From Pandoraea capi (GTDB lineage: Bacteria; Pseudomonadota; Gammaproteobacteria; Burkholderiales; Burkholderiaceae), in NCBI RefSeq assembly GCF_902459735.1, contig NZ_CABPRV010000008.1, forward strand, positions 1 through 64,000: DNA of 64,000 nucleotides, given 5' to 3'. Below the pieces are notes generated by a model that worked only from the letters and a program-made list of their open reading frames with translations, was not told where the DNA came from and did not search any database. Of this stretch, positions 26,500 through 36,187 are shown one piece after another (position 1 is the first letter of the stretch; each line of letters starts with the position of its first letter). Position numbers and translations under genes: made by a program.

Positions 26500-29145
26500 T
26501 CAGGACTTCGGCGGCGGCGCCGCGCCATCGCGCGGCTTGCCCATGAGCACCGGCTGGAAGAACACCGCGCCGATCAACGTGCAGACCAGCGAGAGCGCCA
26601 GCAGCTTGCCCATGCTCGACGTGCCCGGGTGGTGCGACAGCCACAGGCTGCCGAATGCGATGCCGGTCGTCGCGGCAGACAGCACGATCGCCTGCGTCAG
26701 CCCGGACGCCAGCAGACGATACTGCCCGTGCCGCCACGCGATCACGTAGTAAATCTTGAACGCAACACCCACCCCCAGCAGCAGCGGCAACGCAATGATG
26801 TTCGCGAAGTTCAGCGGCAAACCGATCAGCACCGTGACTTCGAGCGTGACCGCCGCCGACACCAGCAGCGGCACGAGCGTACGCAGCACGTCGCCGAAAC
26901 TGCGCAGCGCCAGCCACAGCAGCACGGTGATCGACAGCAGCGCCCACACCCCCGCCTCGATGAACGCGCGGATGATCGTATTGGCCGAACGAAGGATCGA
27001 GATCGGGCCCCCTACGGCGTCCGGCGTCGTGCGCAGCACCGCTTCGGTGAACTTGCGCAGCATCACGTCGTCGCTCGGATCGGCACCCTTCTCTACACGC
27101 GGGGAGATGTTCACGAGCGCACGTCCATCAGCGGCCACCCATTGCGAGGCGATGTCCTGCGGCAACGACTCACGCGTGACCTGCTGCGGTTGCAGCGCGT
27201 CGCGCAACTGGCCGAGCGCGAGCTTCAGCGGATCGGCAATCGCATGATCGGCACGGTCGCGGGTAGCCCGATCCGCTGCGGCGAGCTTGCGTAATGCGGC
27301 CGCCAGCCGTTGTGCTTCCTTGGCTCCTTCGCCGGGATAGTCCAGCGCGGCGTCTTCCAACTGGCCTGCCGCCGTCTTGAGCGCCGACACGCGCGTCGCA
27401 TCCGGCACGCTCGCGAGCGGCGTTTGCGTGAGCACCGGCAGCAACGACTTCGCCGATGCCGCGATCATCGCCAGCTTGGCGGGTTGATCCGCCGGCAGGA
27501 ACGTCGTGAGCGTCACGACACGCCCCACTTCCGGCACCGCGCGCAGTTTGGCGGCTTCGGCATCGGCGGTGGCCAGATCGGGCGCGAGCAACTGCACGTC
27601 GTTGACGCCCGCCTCCGGCGAGTTCGACAGGTCGATGAGCGTCGCCATCGACTCCGTGTGCGGGTCCTTCAGATGCAGCGGGTTGAAGTCGAAGTGCAGA
27701 TGCGCGAGCAACGGCAACCCGGCGATCACCAGCGCCAGCGTGCCGTAGAGCAACGGCTTGCGATGCTTTTCGGTGAAGTCGTCGACCGGACCGAGGCTGC
27801 GGAACCCCGGCGGGCTCGCCTCGCCTTTGGGTTTGAACACGCTGATGAGCGCCGGGAGCAACGTAATGGCGGACGGGAACGCCACGCACAAAATGCCCAC
27901 GCCCGCGATAAGGCCCAGCTCCGACACGCCGCGATAGTCCGTCGGCAGGAACGAGAAGAAGCTCGCTGCGGTGGCGGCAGCGGCCAGCGACAGCGGCATG
28001 GCGATCGCCTTGCCTGCACGCGCAAGTGCGCCGCGCAGCAGTTCGTCGCCGCCCACGCCGTCGTCGTGTTCCAGACGATGGCGCTCCTCACGATAGCGCA
28101 CGCCGAACTGGATGCCGAAGTCCACGCCGATGCCGACGAACAGCACCGCGAACGCCACCGAAATCATGTTGAGCGCGCCGACCATCATCAGGCCCAGCGC
28201 GAAGGTGACGGCCAGCCCCGCGAGCAGCGTGATGAACACTGCGAGAATCATCTTGCCCGAGCGCACGGCCAGCCAGAGCACCACGAGCACGGCCAGCAGC
28301 GTGATGACGGCATTCGGCCCGGCGTCCTGACGCACCGAGGCAAACTCCTCGTCCGACAGCGGACGGGGCCCCGTGAGACGCACCGTCGCCCCGTAACGCT
28401 CGGCCAGCTTCAGGTCGGCGACGGCTTCGCGAATCCGCGTGGCAGCGTTGGCGCCCGCTTCGAGGGCGGCGTAGTCCAGCACGGGCTGCACCTGCACGTA
28501 GCTGCGCGCCACGGTGTCGGGGGCCACGAGTGCGCGCCACGACATCGCCGCCGGTCGCGACGGATCGTTGGCGAGCACGGCCTCGGAAGCATCGGCCGCG
28601 TTACCGAGCAGATGCGTCATGTCCGAGAGCTTCACCTGCCCGGTGAGCAGCGGCGTCTGCAACGTCACCGACAGGAGGTTCGACAATCCAGCCAGGCTCG
28701 GATCCTGAGCCAGACGGTTGAGCAGCGGCTTGGCGTCTTCGAGCTTGCCGGTGAGCGACTTCACGTCGTCGGTCGAGGCGAACAACAGTGCGTTGTGCGC
28801 GAAGAATTCCCCCGCGCCGGGACGGCTCACCGTGCGGAACACATCAGTTTCCGTTTCCAGCTTCTTCGCGAGTTCGGCGGCGGCCTTGTCGGCAAACTCG
28901 GCGGCCGGCGCCTGCACGACCGCCAGCGTCAGATCGGTCTTCTGCGGGAAGGCACGGTCGATTTCGCGACCCCGTTCGGCGGCAGCGGTATTCAGATCGA
29001 TCAGGCTGGAGATGTCGGTGTTGATCGCAAAGTGCTTGGCGACATACACACAACTCGCCACGACGAGTAGCAGCGAAGCGAAGATGACCGGGTACGCGTG
29101 CTTCGCCGAAAAACGGACGATGCGCACGACGAGCGAAGTCAGCAT
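26500..29145 (-). CDS. hpnN: Hopanoid-associated RND (MMPL-type) transporter
   Basis: The 881-residue inner-membrane protein has two RND halves. Each has one N-terminal helix, a large periplasmic domain and a five-helix bundle; the first bundle carries [19 protein letters not shown], and the C-terminal bundle ends [10 protein letters not shown]. HpnN moves hopanoids from the inner to the outer membrane. The start is set at ATG 29145, where the family N-terminus (MLTSLVVRI) begins; GTG 29187 would add 14 residues. It is divergent from hpnM, with a 253-base shared promoter region. Confidence 0.93.
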   Translation of the reverse strand: MLTSLVVRIVRFSAKHAYPVIFASLLLVVASCVYVAKHFAINTDISSLIDLNTAAAERGREIDRAFPQKTDLTLAVVQAPAAEFADKAAAELAKKLETETDVFRTVSRPGAGEFFAHNALLFASTDDVKSLTGKLEDAKPLLNRLAQDPSLAGLSNLLSVTLQTPLLTGQVKLSDMTHLLGNAADASEAVLANDPSRPAAMSWRALVAPDTVARSYVQVQPVLDYAALEAGANAATRIREAVADLKLAERYGATVRLTGPRPLSDEEFASVRQDAGPNAVITLLAVLVVLWLAVRSGKMILAVFITLLAGLAVTFALGLMMVGALNMISVAFAVLFVGIGVDFGIQFGVRYREERHRLEHDDGVGGDELLRGALARAGKAIAMPLSLAAAATAASFFSFLPTDYRGVSELGLIAGVGILCVAFPSAITLLPALISVFKPKGEASPPGFRSLGPVDDFTEKHRKPLLYGTLALVIAGLPLLAHLHFDFNPLHLKDPHTESMATLIDLSNSPEAGVNDVQLLAPDLATADAEAAKLRAVPEVGRVVTLTTFLPADQPAKLAMIAASAKSLLPVLTQTPLASVPDATRVSALKTAAGQLEDAALDYPGEGAKEAQRLAAALRKLAAADRATRDRADHAIADPLKLALGQLRDALQPQQVTRESLPQDIASQWVAADGRALVNISPRVEKGADPSDDVMLRKFTEAVLRTTPDAVGGPISILRSANTIIRAFIEAGVWALLSITVLLWLALRSFGDVLRTLVPLLVSAAVTLEVTVLIGLPLNFANIIALPLLLGVGVAFKIYYVIAWRHGQYRLLASGLTQAIVLSAATTGIAFGSLWLSHHPGTSSMGKLLALSLVCTLIGAVFFQPVLMGKPRDGAAPPPKS

Positions 29146-29398
29146 GTAGCGGTTCCGGAAGAAAATGGACGTCTCACCGTCGGGCACAGCGCCCTTCCCG
29201 TCAATCGACCCATGCGTAACGAAAGGTTAAACATCGGCACAAATGTGGAACCAATCGGGGCCAATGCCCGTCGATCAGCCCAGGGAATGCGACGAAACGG
29301 TGAATTTACAAAATCGCAGCAGTATACAGGGGCCGCATGAGCATCATGTGCACTACACTACGGCCTACTCCGAATTCCACTGACTCAGACAAGCTGGT

Positions 29399-30040
29399 AT
29401 GAACAAATTTCTGGTGACGGTTGCCACCGTCGCATTGAGCGGCATCGGTGGCGCATCGAGCGCCTGGGCGCAGGCGAGCGCCAATCCGAACGACATGGTG
29501 AAAACGGCCGTGGAGACGGTCGTCAAGGGCGTGAAGGCCGATGCGTCCGCCAAAACGGGCGACGTCAACGCCACGGCCAAGGTCGTCGCCCGCGACTTCC
29601 TGCCGTACGCCGACTTCCTGCGCACCACGCGCTACGCCGTCGGCACGAAGGTATTCGACGCCGCAACGCCGGATCAGCAGAAACGCGTTTTCGAAGAATT
29701 CCAGCAACTGCTCGTGAACACCTTCGCATTGCAGCTCTCGCAAGTGCGGGGCAGCGACATCTCCTTCAAGTTCGATCCGGCCAAACTCACCGCGAACAGC
29801 AGCGATGTCGTGGTCGGCGCGACCGTCAGCGGCCCCGGCGACAATCTGTCGGTGGCCTACCGTCTGGCGAAGACCGACAAGGGCTGGAAGATCTACGACA
29901 TCAACATGATGGGCGAGAACGTGGCCAACGCCTGGCTGATCCAGTTGTACCAGCCGCAATTCAAGGCACGCATCGCTCAGGGCGGCATCGATAGCCTGAT
30001 TTCGTACCTGCACGAGAAGAACGAGCGTTTCGGCAAGTAA
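29399..30040 (+). CDS. hpnM: HpnM / MlaC-like periplasmic lipid-binding protein
   Basis: The 213-residue product has a signal peptide (MNKFLVTVATVALSGIGG ... AWAQ) followed by an MlaC-fold domain: RDFLPYADF, TPDQQKRVFEEFQQLLVNTF, and VAYRLAKTDKGWKIYDI with NAWLIQLYQPQF near the end. MlaC-type proteins carry lipids through the periplasm. In hopanoid clusters the HpnM member sits beside HpnN, as here, so shuttling hopanoid or phospholipid is likely. Confidence 0.88.
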   Translation: MNKFLVTVATVALSGIGGASSAWAQASANPNDMVKTAVETVVKGVKADASAKTGDVNATAKVVARDFLPYADFLRTTRYAVGTKVFDAATPDQQKRVFEEFQQLLVNTFALQLSQVRGSDISFKFDPAKLTANSSDVVVGATVSGPGDNLSVAYRLAKTDKGWKIYDINMMGENVANAWLIQLYQPQFKARIAQGGIDSLISYLHEKNERFGK

Positions 30041-30398
30041 AATCAATAACTTAGCGCTCCGGATCACCGCCCGCCGGGCCGATCCGGCCTGCATTCAGCG
30101 ACGTTCGACCGGGATCGCATCCGAATCGGCGCAGATCTCAACCAGATAGGCGCCGGTTCGTCAACATTTACGCAACACCTGCCGACGTTTTCCCACAGGG
30201 GGTCGTCAGCATAATTTGGCGGCGGCGGTTACAATCGCTGCTTGTCAAACGACCGGACGGCGGTCCCCCCACGGGTGCATGCGATTTGCCATCGAAACGG
30301 GCCTTGCGTGCGTCATGAGGTCACATCGATCAGGATGTGGCGAGCCATGAACACCCGATAGAAACCGCCATCCCGGCCGACCTGAGCCGGAGAGCTGA
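30041..30398. other. Leader/promoter region of the ispH-hpnHAB operon
   Basis: No gene was seen in these 358 bases. TACAAT at 30230-30235 is a good -10 candidate but the matching -35 is poor. A ~160-base untranslated leader would then precede ispH. No known riboswitch or hairpin was recognised. Confidence 0.35.
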
Positions 30399-31358
30399 AT
30401 GCAAGTCCTACTTGCCCAACCCCGCGGGTTTTGTGCGGGTGTCATACGTGCCATCGAGATCGTAGAACGTGCGCTGGAGAAATACGGCGCTCCTGTCTAC
30501 GTTCGTCATGAGATCGTCCACAACAAACATGTGGTCGATTCGCTCAAGGCGAAGGGCGCACGCTTCATTGCCGAGTTGTCCGAAGCCCCTGCGGGCGCTG
30601 TCACCATTTTCAGCGCGCATGGCGTCGCACGCGTCGTCGAGCAGGAAGCCGAAATTCGCGGCCTCAAGGTGCTCAACGCCACGTGTCCGCTCGTGACCAA
30701 GGTGCACATTCAGGGCAAGAACTACGTGTCCGCCGGACGCGAAGTGATCCTGATCGGTCACGCAGGTCATCCGGAAGTCGAGGGCACGATGGGCCAGATC
30801 GACGGCCCGGTGCACCTCGTGCAGACCGAAGCCGATGTCGACGCCCTGCCGCTCGCCATCGACACGCCGGTCTCCTATGTCACGCAGACCACGCTGTCGG
30901 TCGACGAGACTCGCGGTATCATTGCTGCGCTGCAACGTCGCTTTACCAATATCGTCGGCCCGAATACCAAAGACATCTGCTACGCCACGCAGAATCGCCA
31001 GACCGCCGTGCGCGAGCTGTGCGAGCGCGTGGACGTGCTGCTCGTGGTCGGAGCGACGAATAGCTCGAACTCGAACCGCCTGCGCGAAATCGGCTCCGAA
31101 ATGGGGCTGCCGAGCTATCTCGTGGCCGATGGCTCCGAGGTAAATCCGGAATGGGTGCGCGGCAAAGCCCGCATCGGCATCACCGCAGGGGCGTCCGCGC
31201 CCGAGCGCATGGTCGAAGACGTGATCGACGCGCTGCGTCGCATCGACACGGTCGAAGTGACTCTCATGGACGGCATCGAGGAAACCATCCAGTTCCGCTT
31301 GCCGTCGGAATTGACCAAAGACGAGCCGGCCGCCGCACGCCACGCGGTCGCTGGCTAA
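30399..31358 (+). CDS. ispH: 4-hydroxy-3-methylbut-2-enyl diphosphate reductase
   Basis: The 319-residue iron-sulfur enzyme makes IPP and DMAPP in the last MEP-pathway step. The three cluster-ligand cysteines are present: C12 (GFCAGV), C96 (NATCPLVTK) and C194 ([10 protein letters not shown]). The family's [15 protein letters not shown] and ATNSSNS segments are also visible. As first gene of an operon with hpnH, hpnA and hpnB it probably supplies precursors to hopanoid synthesis. A GGAGAGCTGA stretch precedes ATG 30399. Confidence 0.96.
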   Translation: MQVLLAQPRGFCAGVIRAIEIVERALEKYGAPVYVRHEIVHNKHVVDSLKAKGARFIAELSEAPAGAVTIFSAHGVARVVEQEAEIRGLKVLNATCPLVTKVHIQGKNYVSAGREVILIGHAGHPEVEGTMGQIDGPVHLVQTEADVDALPLAIDTPVSYVTQTTLSVDETRGIIAALQRRFTNIVGPNTKDICYATQNRQTAVRELCERVDVLLVVGATNSSNSNRLREIGSEMGLPSYLVADGSEVNPEWVRGKARIGITAGASAPERMVEDVIDALRRIDTVEVTLMDGIEETIQFRLPSELTKDEPAAARHAVAG

Positions 31359-31381
31359 CGCTATACGAACAGGAGCCGAAC

Positions 31382-32503
31382 TTGGCCATCCCCTTCCTGC
31401 AACAGGCGTATGTTGGCGCCTATCTGATGAAGCAACGCTTCAAGGGCAACAAGCGTTATCCGCTGGTGCTGATGCTCGAACCGCTGTTCCGCTGCAACCT
31501 GGCCTGCTCGGGCTGCGGCAAGATCGACTATCCGGATCCCATCCTGAACCAGCGCGTGTCGCTCAAGGACTCGCTGGACGCCGTGGACGAATGCGGCGCA
31601 CCGGTCGTCTCGATCGCGGGCGGCGAGCCGCTGCTGCACAAGGAAATGCCGCAGATCGTCAAGGGCATCATCGAGCGCAAGAAGTTCGTCTATCTGTGCA
31701 CGAACGCCCTGCTGCTCGAAAAGAAGATCGACGATTACGAGCCGAGCCCGTTCTTCGTGTGGTCGATTCACCTCGACGGCGACCGTGAAATGCACGACGC
31801 CGCCGTGTCGCAGGAAGGTGTGTACGACCGCGCCGTGGCCGCCATCAAGCTGGCGAAATCGCGCGGCTTCCGTGTGAACATCAACTGCACGCTGTTCAAC
31901 AACGCCGATCCCGAAAAGGTCGCCAAGTTCTTCGATTCGACGAAGGACCTGGGCCTCGACGGCATCACCGTCTCGCCGGGCTACGCCTACGAGCGCGCCC
32001 CGGATCAGCAGCACTTCCTGAACCGTTCGAAGACCAAGCAACTGTTCCGCGATATTCTCAAGCGCGGCAACGGCGGCAAGAACTGGACGTTCAGCCAGTC
32101 GAGCCTGTTCCTGGACTTCCTCGCCGGCAACCGTTCGTATCACTGCACGCCGTGGGGCAACCCGACGCGTACGGTGTTCGGCTGGCAGCGTCCGTGCTAC
32201 CTGCTCGGCGAAGGCTATGCCAAGACGTACACGGAATTGATGAACACCACCGACTGGGACAAGTACGGTGTGGGCAACTACGAGAAGTGCGCCGACTGCA
32301 TGGTGCACAGCGGCTTCGAAGCTACGGCCGTGAACGAGACGATTTCGCACCCGCTGCGTGCACTGGGTGTGGCGCTCAAGGGCGTGCGTACCGAAGGCGC
32401 AATGGCCGAGGACATCTCGTTCGCCAAGCAGCGTCCGGCTGAGTTCGTGTTCTCCAAGCACGTCGAGATCAAGCTCGACGAATTGCGCCGGGCCAAGGCG
32501 TAA
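31382..32503 (+). CDS. hpnH: Adenosyl-hopene transferase, radical SAM
   Basis: The 373-residue enzyme adds the adenosyl side chain to hopene, opening the route to bacteriohopanepolyols. The radical-SAM motif CNLACSGC is near residue 35, followed by SIAGGEPLLHKEMP and NINCTLFNNADPEKV; a Cys-rich C-terminal CADCMVHSGFE completes the family pattern. The start is TTG 31382, with AGGAG six bases upstream, giving the family N-terminus AIPFLQQA. No ATG fits. It begins 23 bases after ispH, and its stop abuts hpnA. Confidence 0.94.
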   Translation: MAIPFLQQAYVGAYLMKQRFKGNKRYPLVLMLEPLFRCNLACSGCGKIDYPDPILNQRVSLKDSLDAVDECGAPVVSIAGGEPLLHKEMPQIVKGIIERKKFVYLCTNALLLEKKIDDYEPSPFFVWSIHLDGDREMHDAAVSQEGVYDRAVAAIKLAKSRGFRVNINCTLFNNADPEKVAKFFDSTKDLGLDGITVSPGYAYERAPDQQHFLNRSKTKQLFRDILKRGNGGKNWTFSQSSLFLDFLAGNRSYHCTPWGNPTRTVFGWQRPCYLLGEGYAKTYTELMNTTDWDKYGVGNYEKCADCMVHSGFEATAVNETISHPLRALGVALKGVRTEGAMAEDISFAKQRPAEFVFSKHVEIKLDELRRAKA

Positions 32504-33499
32504 ATGCCGTCGCGAGTGCTGGTCACCGGCGCCTCCGGGTTCGTCGGTTCTGCGGTAGCACGTACGGCGCTCGCGCGCGGTCATGAGGTTCGCCTGCTGG
32601 TGCGTGGCACCAGCCCCCGCGCGAACCTCGCCGACCTGCCTGTCGAAGTCGTGGAAGGCGATATGCGCGACGCCGCCTCCATGCAGCGCGCGCTGACCGG
32701 CGTGGACGCCCTGCTCCACGTCGCCGCCGACTACCGCCTCTGGGCGAAAGATCCCAACGACATCATGCGGGCCAATATCGACGGCACGCGCACCGTGATG
32801 GAAGCGGCGCTGCGTGCTGGCGTCGGGCGTGTGGTGTACACCAGCAGCGTTGCCACGCTGCGCGTGCACGACGCTGTCGGCCCCGTCGACGAAACCTCCC
32901 CGAACGATGAAGCGACGACCATTGGCGTGTACAAGCGCAGCAAGGTCGCGGCCGAGCGTCTGGTCGAGCGCATGATCGCCAACGACGGCTTGCCCGCCGT
33001 CATCGTCAATCCTTCCACGCCCATCGGCCCGCGCGACATCAAGCCCACGCCGACCGGACGCGTCATCGTCGAGGCCGCTCAAGGCAAGATTCCGGCGTTC
33101 GTCGATACGGGCCTGAATCTCGTGCACGTCGACGACTGCGCGGAAGGCCATTTGCTGGCGCTCGAACGCGGGCGCATCGGCGAGCGCTACATCCTCGGTG
33201 GCGACGACGTGCTGTTGCGCGACATGCTCGCGAGCATCGCCGGCATGGTCGGACGCAAGGCCCCGAAGGTCGCACTGCCGCGCTGGCCGCTCTACCCGCT
33301 GGCAATGGCGGCACAAGGCGTGGCGCGCTTCACCGGCAAGGAGCCATTCGTGACGGTGGACGGCCTGAAGATGTCGCGTTATCACATGTTCTTCTCCTCC
33401 GAGAAAGCCAGGCGCGAGTTGGGCTACACCGCCCGCGCTTACCCCGAAGGCCTGCGCGACGCGCTCGCCTGGTTTGGTTCTGCCGGATATCTCTCATGA
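32504..33499 (+). CDS. hpnA: Hopanoid-associated sugar epimerase/dehydratase
   Basis: The 331-residue extended SDR has a Rossmann motif VTGASGFVGS at the N-terminus, VVYTSSVATL with the catalytic Ser/Thr, YKRSKVAAE (YxxxK) and NPSTPIGPRD. HpnA is regularly linked to hopanoid clusters; the exact reaction on the sugar or side chain is not settled. It starts on the base after the hpnH stop and overlaps hpnB by four bases (ATGA). Confidence 0.92.
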   Translation: MPSRVLVTGASGFVGSAVARTALARGHEVRLLVRGTSPRANLADLPVEVVEGDMRDAASMQRALTGVDALLHVAADYRLWAKDPNDIMRANIDGTRTVMEAALRAGVGRVVYTSSVATLRVHDAVGPVDETSPNDEATTIGVYKRSKVAAERLVERMIANDGLPAVIVNPSTPIGPRDIKPTPTGRVIVEAAQGKIPAFVDTGLNLVHVDDCAEGHLLALERGRIGERYILGGDDVLLRDMLASIAGMVGRKAPKVALPRWPLYPLAMAAQGVARFTGKEPFVTVDGLKMSRYHMFFSSEKARRELGYTARAYPEGLRDALAWFGSAGYLS

Positions 33500-34698
33500 C
33501 TGTTTTGGCCTGGATCGCCGCCCTGTCGCTCGCTATCTGGATTTATCTGCTGAGTTCGCAAGGCGGCTTCTGGCGTGCGCGTGAGCGCGACGATCTCGAC
33601 GAAGACCGTCTGCCCGCACCGGCCGAATGGCCCCCCGTGGCCGTCGTCATTCCTGCCCGTAACGAGGCTGAATCGATCGGTCAGGTGGTCGAATCGCTGT
33701 GCCGTCAGGATTACGCCGGCCGTCTTCGCATCATCGTCGTCGACGATCAGAGCAGCGACGGCACCGCCGATCTCGCCCGCGAAGCGGCTGCGCGCGCCGC
33801 GGCCGACGGTCTCACGCGCCGCGTGGACGTGCTCAGCGGCCAGCCCCTGCCCGGCGGCTGGACCGGCAAGATGTGGGCCGTTCGTCAGGGTGTGGCGTTC
33901 GCCAGCGACCCCGCGACGAACGACGACGGCATCGCGCCGACGTACCTGCTTCACACCGACGCCGACATCGCGCACACGCCCGAGAACGTGCGCCGTCTCG
34001 TCACGCGCGCGACCGGCGACAACCGCGTGCTCGTCTCGCTCATGGCGAAGCTGCGCTGCACGGCGTGGTTCGAGCGCACGCTGATCCCGGCCTTCGTGCT
34101 GTTCTTCCAGATGCTCTACCCCTTTGCGTGGGTGAACGATCCGAAAAAGAAGATGGCCGCCGCTGCCGGCGGATGCATGCTGATTCATCGCGCGTCGCTC
34201 GAAGCGGGCGGCGGTATCGAAGCCATTCGCGACGAAATCATCGACGACTGCGCCATGGGACGCCTGCTCAAGAAGCAGGGTTCGATCTGGCTGGGATTGA
34301 CGGAGCGCGCGGTGAGCGTGCGTCCGTACGACAATCTCGGCGAGATTCGCAAGATGGTCTCGCGCACGGCTTACGCACAGTTGCAGTACTCGCCGGTGCT
34401 GCTGGCGGGCACGATCGTATCACTGCTGCTCACGTTCATCGTGCCGCCTGCCATGACGATTTTCGGCTCGGGCATTGGTCAATGGCTGGGCCTCTTCGCA
34501 TGGATCGCCATGACGATCTCGTATCTGCCGATGCTGCGCTTCTACCGCCAGCCATCGAGCTTCGGGCCGCTGCTGCCCCTGGTGGCTGCGCTCTACACGG
34601 TCTTCACGTTCGACTCGGCGCTGCAACACTGGCGCGGCCGTGGCGGCATGTGGAAAGGCCGCGCGCAGGCGCGCGGCCAGCAGTCGTCGTCGAACTGA
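33496..34698 (+). CDS. hpnB: Hopanoid-associated glycosyltransferase
   Basis: The 400-residue GT2-family enzyme has an N-terminal membrane helix, VAVVIPARNEAESIG, IIVVDDQSSDGTAD (nucleotide-sugar Asp), LLHTDADIAH (DxD-like metal site) and an EIIDDCAMGRLLKKQG segment, then two or three C-terminal helices. HpnB is thought to modify the polyol side chain of hopanoids. It is the last gene of the ispH-hpnH-hpnA-hpnB operon and ends only six bases from a convergent gene. Confidence 0.91.
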   Translation: MTVLAWIAALSLAIWIYLLSSQGGFWRARERDDLDEDRLPAPAEWPPVAVVIPARNEAESIGQVVESLCRQDYAGRLRIIVVDDQSSDGTADLAREAAARAAADGLTRRVDVLSGQPLPGGWTGKMWAVRQGVAFASDPATNDDGIAPTYLLHTDADIAHTPENVRRLVTRATGDNRVLVSLMAKLRCTAWFERTLIPAFVLFFQMLYPFAWVNDPKKKMAAAAGGCMLIHRASLEAGGGIEAIRDEIIDDCAMGRLLKKQGSIWLGLTERAVSVRPYDNLGEIRKMVSRTAYAQLQYSPVLLAGTIVSLLLTFIVPPAMTIFGSGIGQWLGLFAWIAMTISYLPMLRFYRQPSSFGPLLPLVAALYTVFTFDSALQHWRGRGGMWKGRAQARGQQSSSN

Positions 34699-34704
34699 AT
34701 CCCT

Positions 34705-35805
34705 TCAGGGTAAAAGCAGGACGCCTCGGTCTCGACCGAGACGTTCCGCCTCACTCGTCTTTGGACGCCGCCGCAACGCCCTCGGTTCGTCCGACGCCTC
34801 GCGATAGAACCAATGATGATCCAGACCGGTCGACGGCATTGCAGGCAATGGCGGCATGGTGACTTCCAGACGCGACAATGCTAACGCTCGCGCCGAATTC
34901 GGATCAATGAGCGGGCACATGCCCGGCGCATCGCCCGGACGCGAGACGGATGCGCTCAGGTTCAGCGCAACCAGGGCAGTTTGCAATGGCGTGGAAGGCC
35001 GCAGTTGCGGCACGGCCGACACCTTCGCTCGCGTGGATGGTGCCTCGTCGGCAAGTTCCGGCACGATATACGGTAGGCCGAGACGTTCAGGACATGCGGC
35101 GCGCCATCGGCTCGTGGCAACGCTCCATGTCCACGCCACCCCGACCCCGGCAAAACGCCACCGGTAGGCGACCTCGGCAATCTCTCGCGCCAAGTCGCGA
35201 ATACGATCGAACAACGTCTGGGCGGCCGGTGGCTCCGCAAATTCGGGCCCCTCGGCAAAGGCACTCTCGACGTCGCTGCCGAAGACTTCGTCACTGGCCA
35301 GTTGCCAGACCCGGGCGGCTTCAATGGCTTCATCGGCGTCTCGGCGGCGCCATACCTCGTAGGCAGCAGCAGGCGACAAGAATTCCATGCGTGTGGTGTA
35401 TGTGTCGTTGATACGTTCGACGAACTGCCTGATCGTCTCCCGCGTCTCGACGTCGATATCTTCGAGACTTTCTTCGTAGGCAAACAAGCACAGCACGAAG
35501 TAGATCGAACGTCCCGATACACCGGATGGTTTTGGCGTCTGCGAGTAAAGCCTGTCAATCAACGCGCCGATAGCGTCACCCGGAACTTGCGACGCAGCGG
35601 GATCCGGCAGATCACGCAACGTCGTCGAGATATAGGTGCATGTTTGCAGCGCGGCATGGAGGTACTTCGGCCGCAAAGCCAGCAAAGTGTCGTGCGTCGG
35701 ACACGTCATCGCCGATTCCGCCGCATTGTGCCGCGTTGCCGGCACGTCATTCGCCACGGTCGAGGCAGGCGTCAGAGCGCCAGGGTTCGAGATGCTACCG
35801 ATCAT
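34705..35805 (-). CDS. Unrecognised 366-residue protein inserted in the hopanoid cluster
   Basis: The start is set at ATG 35805 (MIGSISNPG), with GGAG five bases upstream; the longer reading to 35874 lacks a ribosome site. The N-terminal ~50 residues are rich in Ser, Thr, Ala and Asn with few acids, a composition often seen in type III secretion signals (weak evidence). The middle is acidic and helical (EESLEDIDVETRETIRQF, RRRDADEAIEAARV), and the C-terminus is Pro/Arg-rich. No domain was recognised. With the lectin gene upstream it interrupts the usual hpn gene order. Confidence 0.6.
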   Translation of the reverse strand: MIGSISNPGALTPASTVANDVPATRHNAAESAMTCPTHDTLLALRPKYLHAALQTCTYISTTLRDLPDPAASQVPGDAIGALIDRLYSQTPKPSGVSGRSIYFVLCLFAYEESLEDIDVETRETIRQFVERINDTYTTRMEFLSPAAAYEVWRRRDADEAIEAARVWQLASDEVFGSDVESAFAEGPEFAEPPAAQTLFDRIRDLAREIAEVAYRWRFAGVGVAWTWSVATSRWRAACPERLGLPYIVPELADEAPSTRAKVSAVPQLRPSTPLQTALVALNLSASVSRPGDAPGMCPLIDPNSARALALSRLEVTMPPLPAMPSTGLDHHWFYREASDEPRALRRRPKTSEAERLGRDRGVLLLP

Positions 35806-36187
35806 GAAAGCTCCACCAGAAGGGGTCGGAACGTCGACGTCGGTCGTGGCCAGCACGCGCAGCCGACTACCCACTCACCGGCGACGACGGTGTCGCAATC
35901 CCCATCGATTCCCGCAAGCATGTGGCGTGCGTAAGCAACGTGGGGATGCCCCGTCATCCTTTCCGACCGACCGAGGGGTCACTTTCAGGATTGGCTCCTG
36001 ACGCCGGAGCGCCACGAATCGCTCGCACCAAAGCCATGTCAGACAGGGCGGGAGATCGGCGCAAGCAGAGAGATACGCGACACAAACTGGGGGGATTCCC
36101 CAAGGTTTTCCTGCGCACATCCCACTTTACGCGTGACGCGTGCCGCGATTCCCGCCTGAGTCAATGCTGAGCGTGACGCTGCGCGTC
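35806..36187. other. Noncoding gap between two inserted genes
   Basis: Nothing certain was seen in these 382 bases. The stretch is somewhat lower in GC than the hpn genes and contains no good promoter, hairpin or RNA gene by eye. Confidence 0.3.

Noticed and set aside
27310-29070. A 586-codon open frame on the + strand
   Set aside because: Antisense to hpnN; Arg/Gln/His-rich without a fold.
30041-30398. Riboswitch or small RNA in the ispH leader
   Set aside because: No known conserved motif or strong hairpin could be recognised by eye.
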